Below the pieces are notes generated by a model. That model saw only the letters and a program-made list of their open reading frames with translations. It did no database searches and had not been told where the DNA came from. 64,000 bases of DNA from an uncultured Coriobacteriia bacterium (GTDB lineage: Bacteria > Actinomycetota > Coriobacteriia > Coriobacteriales > QAMH01). How positions within the stretch are numbered: the first letter of the stretch is position 1; every line of letters starts with the position of its first letter. Of this stretch, positions 34,981-43,593 are shown in pieces. Location: contig CAUHSG010000002.1 of NCBI GenBank assembly GCA_959608885.1, forward strand, positions 62,001 through 126,000. The letters run 5' to 3'. The position numbers were made by a program, and so were the translations under genes.

Positions 34981-35355
34981 TTCGACTCGTAGGATGGCTG
35001 GGCTTTCCAGCGAGAGATAATGGTTTTCCTTACCCTTTTGGCACGATTGGGCCCCGGTGAGCACCCTGGAAGGTACCCACGTTCTTATCCCATTGATTGG
35101 TATGTTTAGGGCGTTCTTGTTTCATTTTGCCCTCGATATCCTCGTTAACGTAAACGCGTCGGAAGGAACGGACAGGTTCGCTACGGCGCATGTTTCGGAA
35201 CGCGAAGCATCCTACGAAGAGGGGAGGAAGCATCAGGTGATGTCCGCTGTTTACGGAGAATGTTCCATTATTGTGCGTGTTGGGTGATGGCGGACGCGAC
35301 TGATTTGGGATGCTCATTTTGAGTCCAACTATTTTGATTCATTTTGGAGGGAAAA
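34981..35355. other. 375-bp regulatory gap upstream of the permease
   Basis: No convincing gene is present; a 76-codon open frame at 35057-35287 has no ribosome site and an unprotein-like composition. The stretch includes GTTAACGTAAAC near 35152 and an AT-rich last 60 bp before the permease. It probably holds the promoter and LuxR-regulator binding sites, but I cannot pick a clear operator. Confidence 0.35.
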
Positions 35356-36765
35356 ATGAGGGAAAAGCTACCTTTTAAGGTGGGAATAACCGCACTCTCG
35401 ATCCTCGTTGTGATTGTGACGTTTCTTCTTCCGACTCCGGAAGGGCTTGCGTTTGAGGGAAAGATGTTGCTCGGCATTCTCGTCGCTTGCGTCATCATGT
35501 GGATTTGCGAGCCCATTCCCATCGTCATAACGGCATGGGCGTTTGCCGCGGCCGTTCCTTTAATGGGCATCTTGTCTTCAAATGAAACGTGGATGAGCGG
35601 CGTGAGTGTCGCTATGATTGTTTGCTTACCGTGCTTTGCGTTTGCGCTGTTCGTACAATACTCCAGCATCTCATTGCGTATCATCGCGTTCATTTTGAAG
35701 TGGGCCAAGCATGATTCCAAGAAAGTCCTTGCCGGTCTAATGCTCGCAACGGCGCTTTTGTCGCTAATCATTGATGACCTCGTTCTCGTCATTGTTATGC
35801 TTCCGTTCGCATACAGAATTCTGGATGAGAACAAAACCCCTTGGGGAAACAAGTCCAATCTGGCCAAGGCCCTCGTACTCGGCATTGCGTTCGCATCTTA
35901 TATCGGCGGCTGGATTACTCCCGTGGGCAGCGTTGTCAACATCTTGGCCATGGGCTTTGCCGAGCAGGCGTTCGGCATTACGGTGACGTTCGCGAACTGG
36001 ATGGTTCTCGGCATCATCATGAACATTGTCTTGCTTCCCATCGCATGGTTCACCATCGTCAAGATATTCAAGCCCGAGCCGATTAGCGACGAGGCAATCG
36101 AGCGTATCCAGAAAGAGCGTTCGGAGATTTCCGGGTTTGGCAAGGACGAAATCTGGGGCATGCTTGTCATTGTCGTGACACTGGGTCTGTGGATTGCCGG
36201 CTCGTGGTTCCCGCAGCTTGACATGACGGTCATCGGTCTGCTTGCTCTGTTCCTGATGTTTCTGCCGCCGTTCAAGTGCGTCTCGTTCAAGAAGTGGTGC
36301 GATGAGAGTCCCTGGTCGGTCGTCATGCTCAATTGGGCTGTTGGCTGCTTTGTTGCTGGCTTTATCGCGACAGGTGCAATGGTCTGGCTTGTTAACACGG
36401 CATTTGCGCCTCTCATGGGCCTGCCTGTGATTATCGTTATGATTCTTGTCGCGGTCTTCGCCTGCGTTGTTCACAACATTCTTCCTGCAGGTGCAGCTGT
36501 CGCCGGTCTTATCACGATTCCCGTATGCGGTCTTGTCATCAGTCTGGGTGGCAATGTTACCGCTGCGATTTTCATGTGTGCCGTGTTCTCCTCCGCGGCG
36601 TTTCTGTTGCCATTGGACCTTTGCGTGTACGTCGCATACTCGAACGAGCGCAAGTACTTTTCACCCTTCGACGAACTTAAGGTTGGCTGGATTCCCAGCG
36701 TGGCAGCTGTTCTGATGGTTTCCATTGTCCTGCCCCTCGTCTGCACTGCCATGGGTTTGGCGTAA
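35356..36765 (+). CDS. DASS/SLC13-type anion permease
   Basis: The 469-residue transporter has 11-13 membrane helices. The layout matches the divalent anion:Na symporter and related ArsB/NhaD superfamily, with two inverted halves and substrate loops at ASYIGGWITPVGSVVN and VVHNILPAGAAVAG, which correspond to the SNT-type loops. Known members carry dicarboxylates, tricarboxylates or sulfate. Context suggests import of an anionic, perhaps aromatic, substrate for the enzymes downstream. ATG 35356 follows GGAGGG. Confidence 0.82.
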   Translation: MREKLPFKVGITALSILVVIVTFLLPTPEGLAFEGKMLLGILVACVIMWICEPIPIVITAWAFAAAVPLMGILSSNETWMSGVSVAMIVCLPCFAFALFVQYSSISLRIIAFILKWAKHDSKKVLAGLMLATALLSLIIDDLVLVIVMLPFAYRILDENKTPWGNKSNLAKALVLGIAFASYIGGWITPVGSVVNILAMGFAEQAFGITVTFANWMVLGIIMNIVLLPIAWFTIVKIFKPEPISDEAIERIQKERSEISGFGKDEIWGMLVIVVTLGLWIAGSWFPQLDMTVIGLLALFLMFLPPFKCVSFKKWCDESPWSVVMLNWAVGCFVAGFIATGAMVWLVNTAFAPLMGLPVIIVMILVAVFACVVHNILPAGAAVAGLITIPVCGLVISLGGNVTAAIFMCAVFSSAAFLLPLDLCVYVAYSNERKYFSPFDELKVGWIPSVAAVLMVSIVLPLVCTAMGLA

Positions 36766-36822
36766 CAGGAGGCTTGCACGGACGAAGTTGTCAGGTGACA
36801 GCTTGCGAATAGTTCGAAAGTT

Positions 36823-36863
36823 CCGACCCCTGACGTGTTCCTAGTGACCATGCTAGGGGTCGG
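36823..36863 (+). terminator. Terminator-like hairpin between permease and amidase
   Basis: CCGACCCCT (36823-36831) pairs perfectly with AGGGGTCGG (36855-36863), followed by ATTCGTTT. It could also be a regulatory hairpin allowing partial read-through into the amidase gene. Confidence 0.55.
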
Positions 36864-36899
36864 ATTCGTTTAGAAAAGAACTTAGAAAAGAGCAAAACC

Positions 36900-38381
36900 A
36901 TGATTACTGACGAATACTCGAGCGCCGTTGATCTGGCATCGGATATTAAAGATAAGAAGATTGCCCCGTCTGAAATTGTCGAAGAGACCATCAAGGCGAT
37001 TGACGAGCGCAGCTCCTCCATCAATGCCTTTGTCTATACCAACTACGACGAAGCGCGTGAAAGGGCCAAGGACGAAGATAATAGGCTTGTTCGTGGCGAG
37101 GCAAGCGGAGCATTTTTCGGCATCCCAACCGCCGCTAAGGACTTCATTCCCGGCGTGCCTGGATGGCCGGGAACTTCCGGCGGCATCAAGGCACTCTCCC
37201 ATATGATTGATGACCATTGGGGAAGCTATACGGGCGCGATGAACGACGAGGGCGCCATTATGATTGGCAAGACGAACTCGCCATCTCTCGCGTTTCGTGG
37301 CACGTGTGACAACAAGATGTTCGGCCCCACGAGCACCCCGTTCAAGCCCGGATACAACTCGGGCGGCTCCTCCGGCGGCTCGGCAGCCGCGGTCGGCGAC
37401 GGTATTCTGTTTATCGCCGAAGGCACCGATGGAGGTGGGTCAATCCGCATTCCGGCCGCCTGGTGCGGCTGTTACGGATTCAAAGCGGGTAACGGCGTCA
37501 TTGGCGGAGCGCCAAGGCCAAACGCCTATGGTACCTGTCATCCGTACTGTTGGGACGGAACGATTTCCCGCTCGGTCAAGGATGCCGCGTATGCCCTGCA
37601 GGCGATGGCGGGCTATGACCCCTTCGACCCCAACAGCATCGACTTCGGCGATCGCGATTATGTTGCTGCCCTCGACAAGCCGATCAAGGGCATGCGCGTC
37701 GGCTTCACGCCAGACTTCGGCATATTCCCGGTCGAGCCGGAGATCGCCGCCATGTGCGAGGATGCCGCGGCGAAGTTCGAGGATGCCGGTGCCATCGTCG
37801 AGCCTGTGAGCTTCGATTTCAAGCGCTCTGCTTTCGAGCTTGCCGAGGCATGGGATAGGATGATTACCATTTCAGGCGGTCTGGGTACCATAGAGGAAAT
37901 CAAGGCTGGCGGTATCGACCTTTTACGCGACCACGCAGACGATCTGCCCGACGAACTTATCTATTGGGTGGAGGATGCCTACAAGCGCGGATATGTCGAC
38001 TTCCATGACGACGAGGTGATCCGCACCGAGGTCTTCGACCAGGTCCAAAGGGCGTTCCAGGACTATGACCTCATTGTTTCGCCCACGTGTGCGTGTCATC
38101 CCGTTAAGAACGATCCGAACTGGAATACTGTTGGTCCCAAGGAAATTTGCGGCGTGAAAACCGAGCCTCTCATTGGCTTTTGTCTCACGTTCTTCTGCAA
38201 CTTCACGGGCAATCCCGCGGCATCCATCCCGGCCGGCCTTTCGAAGGACGGCTTCCCGGTTGGCCTGCAGCTCATAGGCAATCGCTACGGTGAGATTGAT
38301 TTGCTCGCGGCAAGTGCCGCCTATGAGCGCGTCAATCCGTGGATGGCAGATTACGAGATCACCAAGAACCGTACGCTTTAG
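36900..38381 (+). CDS. Amidase-signature hydrolase, copy 1
   Basis: The 493-residue enzyme is of the amidase signature family (amides, some esters or C-N bonds). The catalytic Lys80 is in GIPTAAKDF, the cis-Ser 157 in GGSSGGSAAAV and the nucleophile Ser181 in DGGGSIRIPA, all intact. There is no gatB or gatC nearby, so it is not the tRNA amidotransferase subunit. It aligns without gaps over nearly its whole length with the second copy at 41949, and the pair brackets the transhydroxylase genes. The substrate is unknown; perhaps an acyl-amide or amino-acid conjugate of a phenolic acid. Confidence 0.87.
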   Translation: MITDEYSSAVDLASDIKDKKIAPSEIVEETIKAIDERSSSINAFVYTNYDEARERAKDEDNRLVRGEASGAFFGIPTAAKDFIPGVPGWPGTSGGIKALSHMIDDHWGSYTGAMNDEGAIMIGKTNSPSLAFRGTCDNKMFGPTSTPFKPGYNSGGSSGGSAAAVGDGILFIAEGTDGGGSIRIPAAWCGCYGFKAGNGVIGGAPRPNAYGTCHPYCWDGTISRSVKDAAYALQAMAGYDPFDPNSIDFGDRDYVAALDKPIKGMRVGFTPDFGIFPVEPEIAAMCEDAAAKFEDAGAIVEPVSFDFKRSAFELAEAWDRMITISGGLGTIEEIKAGGIDLLRDHADDLPDELIYWVEDAYKRGYVDFHDDEVIRTEVFDQVQRAFQDYDLIVSPTCACHPVKNDPNWNTVGPKEICGVKTEPLIGFCLTFFCNFTGNPAASIPAGLSKDGFPVGLQLIGNRYGEIDLLAASAAYERVNPWMADYEITKNRTL

Positions 38382-38444
38382 AGAAAGACCAGGCGCGCTC
38401 GTTTCTGACGACGGGTGCGCTTTGTTTGAATGAAAGGACATACG

Positions 38445-41057
38445 ATGTCTGAGAAAACCACAGACAAGTCAGTGATAAAGTGCATCGGCTTTTGTGGCTT
38501 TGGAATGGGTGCGAACATCACTGAAGTCGATGTGAAAGATGGACGTGTGGCTCGCATCAGGCCGCTGCACTACGACCAGCTCTACAAACCCGAGGATCTG
38601 AATTACTGGAAGATCGAGAAGAATGGTCACGTGCTCGAACCGGGCATGGCGAGCTGTCCGCCGCCGCTTGCCACGGCGTATAAGATGAGGGCCTATTCGA
38701 AGAACCGTATTCCGTATCCACTGAAGCGCGTCGATTGGGATCCGAATGGCGAGCGCAATCCGCAGAGCCGTGGTATCTCCAAGTACGAGCGCATCTCCTG
38801 GGACGATGCCTGTGACATCATCGCGGCCGAGATCAAGAGGATTCAGGACGAGTGCGGACCGTTTTCCATCTACGCGCAATCCGATGGTCATGGAGAGACC
38901 AAGACCGTGCATGCGGCCCATGGTTGCCAGACCAACCTCCTGGCGCTCACGGGCGGCTTCCTGAAGCAGGCCCGTCAGCCGGATTCCTGGGAAGGCTGGT
39001 ACTGGGGCGCAAAGCATGTTTGGGGCATGGATCCCGTTGGCATGCAGACCATCACCAACAATGTCATCAAGGACATCGCAGAGCACACCGATGCCGTCTT
39101 CGTGTGGGGTGGCGATCCCGAAACCACGCCGTGGGGTTGGGGCGGCCAGATGTCGAGTCTCATCTCATACTGGTTCACCGACATCGGCGTCAAGCAGGTT
39201 TACGTGTGCCCCGACCTTAACTATGGCGCGGCAATCCATGCCGACAAGTGGATTCCGGTCCTGCCGAATACTGACGTCGCCCTGCAGCTTGCAATCGCCC
39301 ATGTGTGGTTGACCGAGGGCACGTACGAGAAGGACTACATCGCCACGCACTCCGTCGGTTTCGACAAGTTCGAGGACTACGTCATGGGCCGCGGCGAAGA
39401 CGGCGTCGAGAAGACACCGGCCTGGGCGGCCGAGAAGTGCGGCGTGCCCGATTACCGCATCAAGGCGCTTGCTCGCTACTGGGCGAGCAAGAAGGTCTCC
39501 GTTGCCCATTGCAACGGTGGTGGCTACATTCGCGCAGCCTTTTCGCACGAGCCCGCTCGCATGGAGATCTACCTGCTGGGCATGCGTGGCGTGGGTCAGC
39601 CGGGTGTCAATCAGTTCCAGATGATCGAGTGGCAGCTCATGGATATGCCCACGTGGAATCCCCTACCCAGTTGCTCGGTGCTCCCGAGCGTCGAGGGTGC
39701 CTATCGTGGCGCGACCATGGATCTGTCCGAGCCGTTCATCCCCAAGACGCTCATCCCCAAGGCCATCACCGAAAAGAAGCTCGAATGGCATGGCCATGTC
39801 ATTGCGGGCATTGCCACCGTCGATCAGTTCATTCCGTTCGAGTGGGAGCCTGAAGAGGGCAAGGGCGTGCGCATGATCTGGTCGGATGCTCCGTGCTGGT
39901 CGAATTGCTGGCAAGGCGGCAACGTCTTCCAGGAGGCCATGCGCGACCCCGAGCTCGACTTCATCTTGGTGCAGCACCCCTGGTTCGAGAACGACACCAA
40001 GTTCGCTGACATCATCCTGCCCACCAACACGTTGTTCGAGACCGAGGATTTCAATGTTGACGTGCGCAGTGGTCAGTGGAATGCAATTGCCTACGAGGGC
40101 CGGGCAATCGACCCCATTGGCGATACACGCAGCGATTACGAGGCCGTGTGTTCGGTTGCCAAGGCACTCGAGAAATTCGGCGGTAACTACGAGAACCTGT
40201 ATGAGCGCTACACCCAGGGACGCGATGTCATGGGCTGGATCGAGAAGGGCTTCCGCGAGTCCGGTATCGAAGATGGCGAGCATGCCGACTTCGAGCAGTT
40301 CAAGGAGGACCGATTCAAGCTCTTCCCGACGCGCGAGGATTGGGAGGACATGCCACATGGCCTTATAGGCTTCTACGAAGACCCCGTGGGGCATCCGCTC
40401 TCTACGCCGTCCGGACTGATCGAGTACTACTCCGAGTCACTGGCGCAGGTCTTTCCCGATGACACGGCGCGAGGTCCCGTCGCGCGCTGGATCGAGGAGC
40501 CGCTCGACGGACATGACGATCGCCTTTCCAGCCCGCGTGCGAAGGACTATCCGTTCCTGCTCGTCACCAACCATCCGCGTTGGCGCGTGCATGCCAATCA
40601 TGACGACATCCCCTGGTTCCACGAGTTCACGACGGGCAAGGTCACCGGTCCCGATGGCTACCTGTACGAGCCGCTGTACGTGAATCCGATCGATGCTGCC
40701 AAGCTTGGCCTCGAGGATGGCGATATCGCCGCCCTGTACAACGAGCGCGGCACGGTGCTGGGTGGCGTCATCATTTCCGAGCGCATCATGCCCGGTTGCG
40801 TTTCCCAGGATCATGGCGCTCGCGAGGACGAGATCGAGACTGGCGTTGGCGGCTTGGATCGCGGCGGCGCGAACAATCTGATATGCCCGTCTGCGACGAC
40901 ATCCAAGAACTGTGCTGGCGAGGTGACCAACAGCTATCTCGTTGGCGTGAGGAAAGTCGATGTCATCGAGATGGCCAGGGAACGTCCGGAGGAATGGGGC
41001 CGCGCATACGATCCCGATTTCGGCCAGATTCCCGATAGCTGGATTGTGGAGGGCTAA
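38445..41057 (+). CDS. athL: Pyrogallol-phloroglucinol transhydroxylase-like molybdoenzyme, large subunit
   Basis: The 870-residue DMSO-reductase-family catalytic subunit binds two molybdopterin guanine dinucleotides. Length is almost that of the Pelobacter acidigallici transhydroxylase large subunit (875, from memory). Like that enzyme it lacks the N-terminal four-Cys Fe-S motif (only KCIGFCGFG). GHGETK gives His149 and PDSWEGWYWG gives Asp180 and Ser181. These line up within 5-6 positions with the known catalytic His144, Asp174 and Mo-ligand Ser175. That enzyme moves a hydroxyl between trihydroxybenzenes without net redox. There is no Tat signal. ATG 38445 follows AAAGGA. The partner subunit starts 2 bp after the stop. 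Confidence 0.8.
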   Translation: MSEKTTDKSVIKCIGFCGFGMGANITEVDVKDGRVARIRPLHYDQLYKPEDLNYWKIEKNGHVLEPGMASCPPPLATAYKMRAYSKNRIPYPLKRVDWDPNGERNPQSRGISKYERISWDDACDIIAAEIKRIQDECGPFSIYAQSDGHGETKTVHAAHGCQTNLLALTGGFLKQARQPDSWEGWYWGAKHVWGMDPVGMQTITNNVIKDIAEHTDAVFVWGGDPETTPWGWGGQMSSLISYWFTDIGVKQVYVCPDLNYGAAIHADKWIPVLPNTDVALQLAIAHVWLTEGTYEKDYIATHSVGFDKFEDYVMGRGEDGVEKTPAWAAEKCGVPDYRIKALARYWASKKVSVAHCNGGGYIRAAFSHEPARMEIYLLGMRGVGQPGVNQFQMIEWQLMDMPTWNPLPSCSVLPSVEGAYRGATMDLSEPFIPKTLIPKAITEKKLEWHGHVIAGIATVDQFIPFEWEPEEGKGVRMIWSDAPCWSNCWQGGNVFQEAMRDPELDFILVQHPWFENDTKFADIILPTNTLFETEDFNVDVRSGQWNAIAYEGRAIDPIGDTRSDYEAVCSVAKALEKFGGNYENLYERYTQGRDVMGWIEKGFRESGIEDGEHADFEQFKEDRFKLFPTREDWEDMPHGLIGFYEDPVGHPLSTPSGLIEYYSESLAQVFPDDTARGPVARWIEEPLDGHDDRLSSPRAKDYPFLLVTNHPRWRVHANHDDIPWFHEFTTGKVTGPDGYLYEPLYVNPIDAAKLGLEDGDIAALYNERGTVLGGVIISERIMPGCVSQDHGAREDEIETGVGGLDRGGANNLICPSATTSKNCAGEVTNSYLVGVRKVDVIEMARERPEEWGRAYDPDFGQIPDSWIVEG

Positions 41058-41059
41058 GA

Positions 41060-41833
41060 ATGAAAGCATTTGTTATTGACGTTGCCAGGTGCAACGGCTG
41101 CATGAATTGCCAGATTGCCTGCAAGGACGAGCATTGCGGTACCGATTGGCTGCCCTATGCCGCCGAGCAGCCCCTGACCGGACAGTTCTGGTGCAAGGTC
41201 GAGGAGAAGGTGCGTGGCAGCGTTCCCAAGACGCGCATCACCTACGTTCCGCACATCGGCGGTCAGAGCGACGCGCTTGCCGCGGCGGCGGGCGACGCCA
41301 TCGTGGAGCGCCCCGACGGGCTCATGTACCTCGATCCCGAGAAGGCCAAGGGACGCAAGGACCTTTGCGAGTTCGAAGGCGTGTACTGGAACGAGGCGCT
41401 CCAGATTCCGCAGACCTGCACGGGCTGCGCGCATCTGCTTGATGATGGCTGGGAGGTTCCGCGCTGCGTGGACTCCTGTCCCACCAAGGCATTGCGCTTT
41501 GGCGATGTCGCGGATCTCGATCTCGATGGTGCTGAGCAGCTCGTCGAAGGCTCGCGCATCTGGTACCGCAATTTACCCAAGCGCTTCGTGACCGGTTGCG
41601 TCGTCGACTTTGACGCTCGTGAGGTTGCCATCGGTGCCGACGTGAAGCTCGTGAGTGCGAGCGGTAATACGGTTGCCGAGCAGAAGACCGACGAGTTTGG
41701 CGATTTCATGTTCGACCAGGTCGAGCCCGCCGCTTATCAGGTCGTCTATCAGGTTCCCGGCAAGACGGCCAAGACCTATGACGCTGATGCGACCGAGCTC
41801 GACGTGAACATCGGCGACGTGCCCGTAGCGTAA
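41060..41833 (+). CDS. athS: Transhydroxylase-like small subunit: Fe-S domains plus beta-barrel domain
   Basis: The 257-residue electron-transfer-type subunit has Cys11-x2-Cys14-x2-Cys17-x3-Cys21 and a second set at Cys120, 123, 136 and 140, plus further Cys26, 45 and 103, enough for about three [4Fe-4S] clusters. From ~177 to the end it carries a Cna-B/carboxypeptidase-regulatory-like beta domain (GNTVAEQKTDEFGDFMFDQV). That domain is the diagnostic feature of the pyrogallol transhydroxylase small subunit and is absent from ordinary DmsB-like proteins. It starts 2 bp after the large-subunit stop and must be co-expressed. Confidence 0.82.
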   Translation: MKAFVIDVARCNGCMNCQIACKDEHCGTDWLPYAAEQPLTGQFWCKVEEKVRGSVPKTRITYVPHIGGQSDALAAAAGDAIVERPDGLMYLDPEKAKGRKDLCEFEGVYWNEALQIPQTCTGCAHLLDDGWEVPRCVDSCPTKALRFGDVADLDLDGAEQLVEGSRIWYRNLPKRFVTGCVVDFDAREVAIGADVKLVSASGNTVAEQKTDEFGDFMFDQVEPAAYQVVYQVPGKTAKTYDADATELDVNIGDVPVA

Positions 41834-41856
41834 GTTCCGCTGTCATGTTCCACGGA

Positions 41857-41887
41857 GGGGGCACGGGGCGCAACGCTTCGTGCCCCC
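41857..41887 (+). terminator. Strong hairpin after the transhydroxylase genes
   Basis: GGGGGCACG (41857-41865) pairs perfectly with CGTGCCCCC (41879-41887), located 24 bp after the small-subunit stop. There is no T tract, so it may end or attenuate transcription, or protect the 3' end of the mRNA. Confidence 0.55.
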
Positions 41888-41948
41888 TGTCGTAACCAGG
41901 CAAATACGCGGACTGCTTACTCGGTTTTGAGGAGCGAAGGAGATTTCT

Positions 41949-43448
41949 ATGATTAGCGACGAGTACGTAAGCGCGGTCGATCTGGTCGCCGATATCAAGG
42001 ACATGAAAGTGTCTCCCTCGGAAGTAATAGAGGAAACCATCAAGGCGATTGACGAGCGCAATCCATCTATCAATGCCTTCGTATACACCAATTACGATGA
42101 AGCGCGTGCCAAGGCGCGGGAGGAAGACGATAAGCTGACTCGAGGCGAGGCTCATGGCGCTTTCTTTGGTATACCGACCGCCGCGAAGGACTTTATTCCC
42201 GGTATACCGGGATGGCCGGGAACGACCGGCGGCGTCAAGGCCCTCTCTCATATGATTGACGACCATTGGGGTAGCTATACGGGCGCGATGAACGACGAGG
42301 GCGCCATCATGATCGGCAAGACCAATGCTCCGTCATTCGCGTTTCGCGGAACAACCGACAACAAGATGTTCGGCCCCACGAGCACCCCGTTCAAGCCCGG
42401 ATACAACTCGGGTGGCTCCTCCGGCGGATCGGCGGCCGCGGTCGGCGACGGCATCCTGCTCATCGCCGAAGGGTCTGACGGAGGCGGATCCATACGTATC
42501 CCATCTGCCTGGTGCGGATGCTATGGTTTCAAACCTGGAAATGGTACGGTGGGCGGAGCACCGAGGCCGAACGCCTATGGCACCTGCCATCCGTACTGTT
42601 TTCCGGGCAGCATATCGCGTGGCGTAAAGGATGCCGCGTATGCCCTGCAGGCGATGGCAGGTTACGACCCCTTCGACCCCAACAGCATCGACTTCGGCGA
42701 TCGCGATTATGTTGCTGCCCTCGACAAGCCGATCAAGGGCATGCGCGTCGGCTTCACGCCAGACTTCGGCATATTCCCGGTCGAACCGGAGATCGCCGCC
42801 ATGTGCGAGGATGCCGCGGCGAAGTTCGAGGATGCCGGCGCCATCGTCGAGCCCGTGAGCTTCGACTTTAAGCGCTCCGCCTTCGAGCTTGCCGAGTCGT
42901 GGTGTCGCATGATCACCATTTCGGGTGGCCTTGGTTCCGTCGAGGAGATCAAGGCGATGGGCATAGATCTTTTGCGTGATCATGCAGACGACCTGCCTGA
43001 CGAGTTCATCTGGTGGGTCGAAGACTCGTATAAGCGTGGGTATGTCGATTTCCACGACGACGAGGTGATCCGCACGGAGGTCTTCGACCAGATTCAGGGA
43101 GCGTTCCAGGATTATGACCTCATCGTCTCGCCGACGACTGCGTGTCATCCGGTTAAGAACGATGTTAATCGCAATACCCTGGGACCTGCAAAGATTTGCG
43201 GTGTGAAAAGTGATCCGCTTTGTGGATTTGGACTCACGTTCTTCTGCAACTTCACGGGTAATCCTGCGGCATCCATCCCGGCCGGCCTCTCGAGGGAGGG
43301 CTTTCCGGTTGGCCTGCAGCTCATAGGCAATCGCTACGGCGAAATCGATTTGCTTGCGGCAAGCGCAGCCTATGAGCGCATAAGCCCGTGGAGGAGCATA
43401 TACGAGGTCACGGCCAAGAGGAGCTTGTCGAATTCGCATGCTGCTTGA
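41949..43448 (+). CDS. Amidase-signature hydrolase, copy 2
   Basis: This 499-residue paralogue of the 36900 gene has the same catalytic Lys80, Ser157 and Ser181. The two genes align at a constant offset of 5049 bp with no indels until the C-terminal end. Similarity is patchy: the block 42627-42854 differs from copy 1 at only a few positions, while the N-terminal part and substrate-region segments (for example GSDGGGS versus GTDGGGS, and the 350-420 region) differ more. Separate substrates or recent gene conversion are both possible. ATG follows AAGGAG. Confidence 0.87.
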   Translation: MISDEYVSAVDLVADIKDMKVSPSEVIEETIKAIDERNPSINAFVYTNYDEARAKAREEDDKLTRGEAHGAFFGIPTAAKDFIPGIPGWPGTTGGVKALSHMIDDHWGSYTGAMNDEGAIMIGKTNAPSFAFRGTTDNKMFGPTSTPFKPGYNSGGSSGGSAAAVGDGILLIAEGSDGGGSIRIPSAWCGCYGFKPGNGTVGGAPRPNAYGTCHPYCFPGSISRGVKDAAYALQAMAGYDPFDPNSIDFGDRDYVAALDKPIKGMRVGFTPDFGIFPVEPEIAAMCEDAAAKFEDAGAIVEPVSFDFKRSAFELAESWCRMITISGGLGSVEEIKAMGIDLLRDHADDLPDEFIWWVEDSYKRGYVDFHDDEVIRTEVFDQIQGAFQDYDLIVSPTTACHPVKNDVNRNTLGPAKICGVKSDPLCGFGLTFFCNFTGNPAASIPAGLSREGFPVGLQLIGNRYGEIDLLAASAAYERISPWRSIYEVTAKRSLSNSHAA

Positions 43449-43510
43449 GAGATTCATGTTGTGCTGCGCTTGCTCCCGCAATCAAGTCAGGCGTTTCGTT
43501 ATTGCCTGAA

Positions 43511-43549
43511 TTATCTGTTCGCTTGTGTCGGAGAGGGCGTTTTCACCAA
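43511..43549 (+). promoter_or_regulatory. Upstream motif shared with the 47974 molybdoenzyme gene, copy 1
   Basis: This 39-bp block aligns without gaps to 47856-47894. The core reads GTCGGA-A-GGCGTTTTC-CC in both. It lies ~45 bp before the molybdoenzyme start. It is probably a shared operator or promoter. Confidence 0.5.
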
Positions 43550-43593
43550 GGAGATCCCTGTCACAAGAATGGGAAAGAGAGATAGGAGAGCAC

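Noticed and set aside
35057..35287. A 76-codon open frame before the permease
   Set aside because: There is no Shine-Dalgarno, no motif, and low-quality composition; it lies in the probable control region.
36900..38381. GatA, subunit of the Glu-tRNA(Gln) amidotransferase
   Set aside because: No gatB or gatC nearby; two copies sit in a catabolic island.
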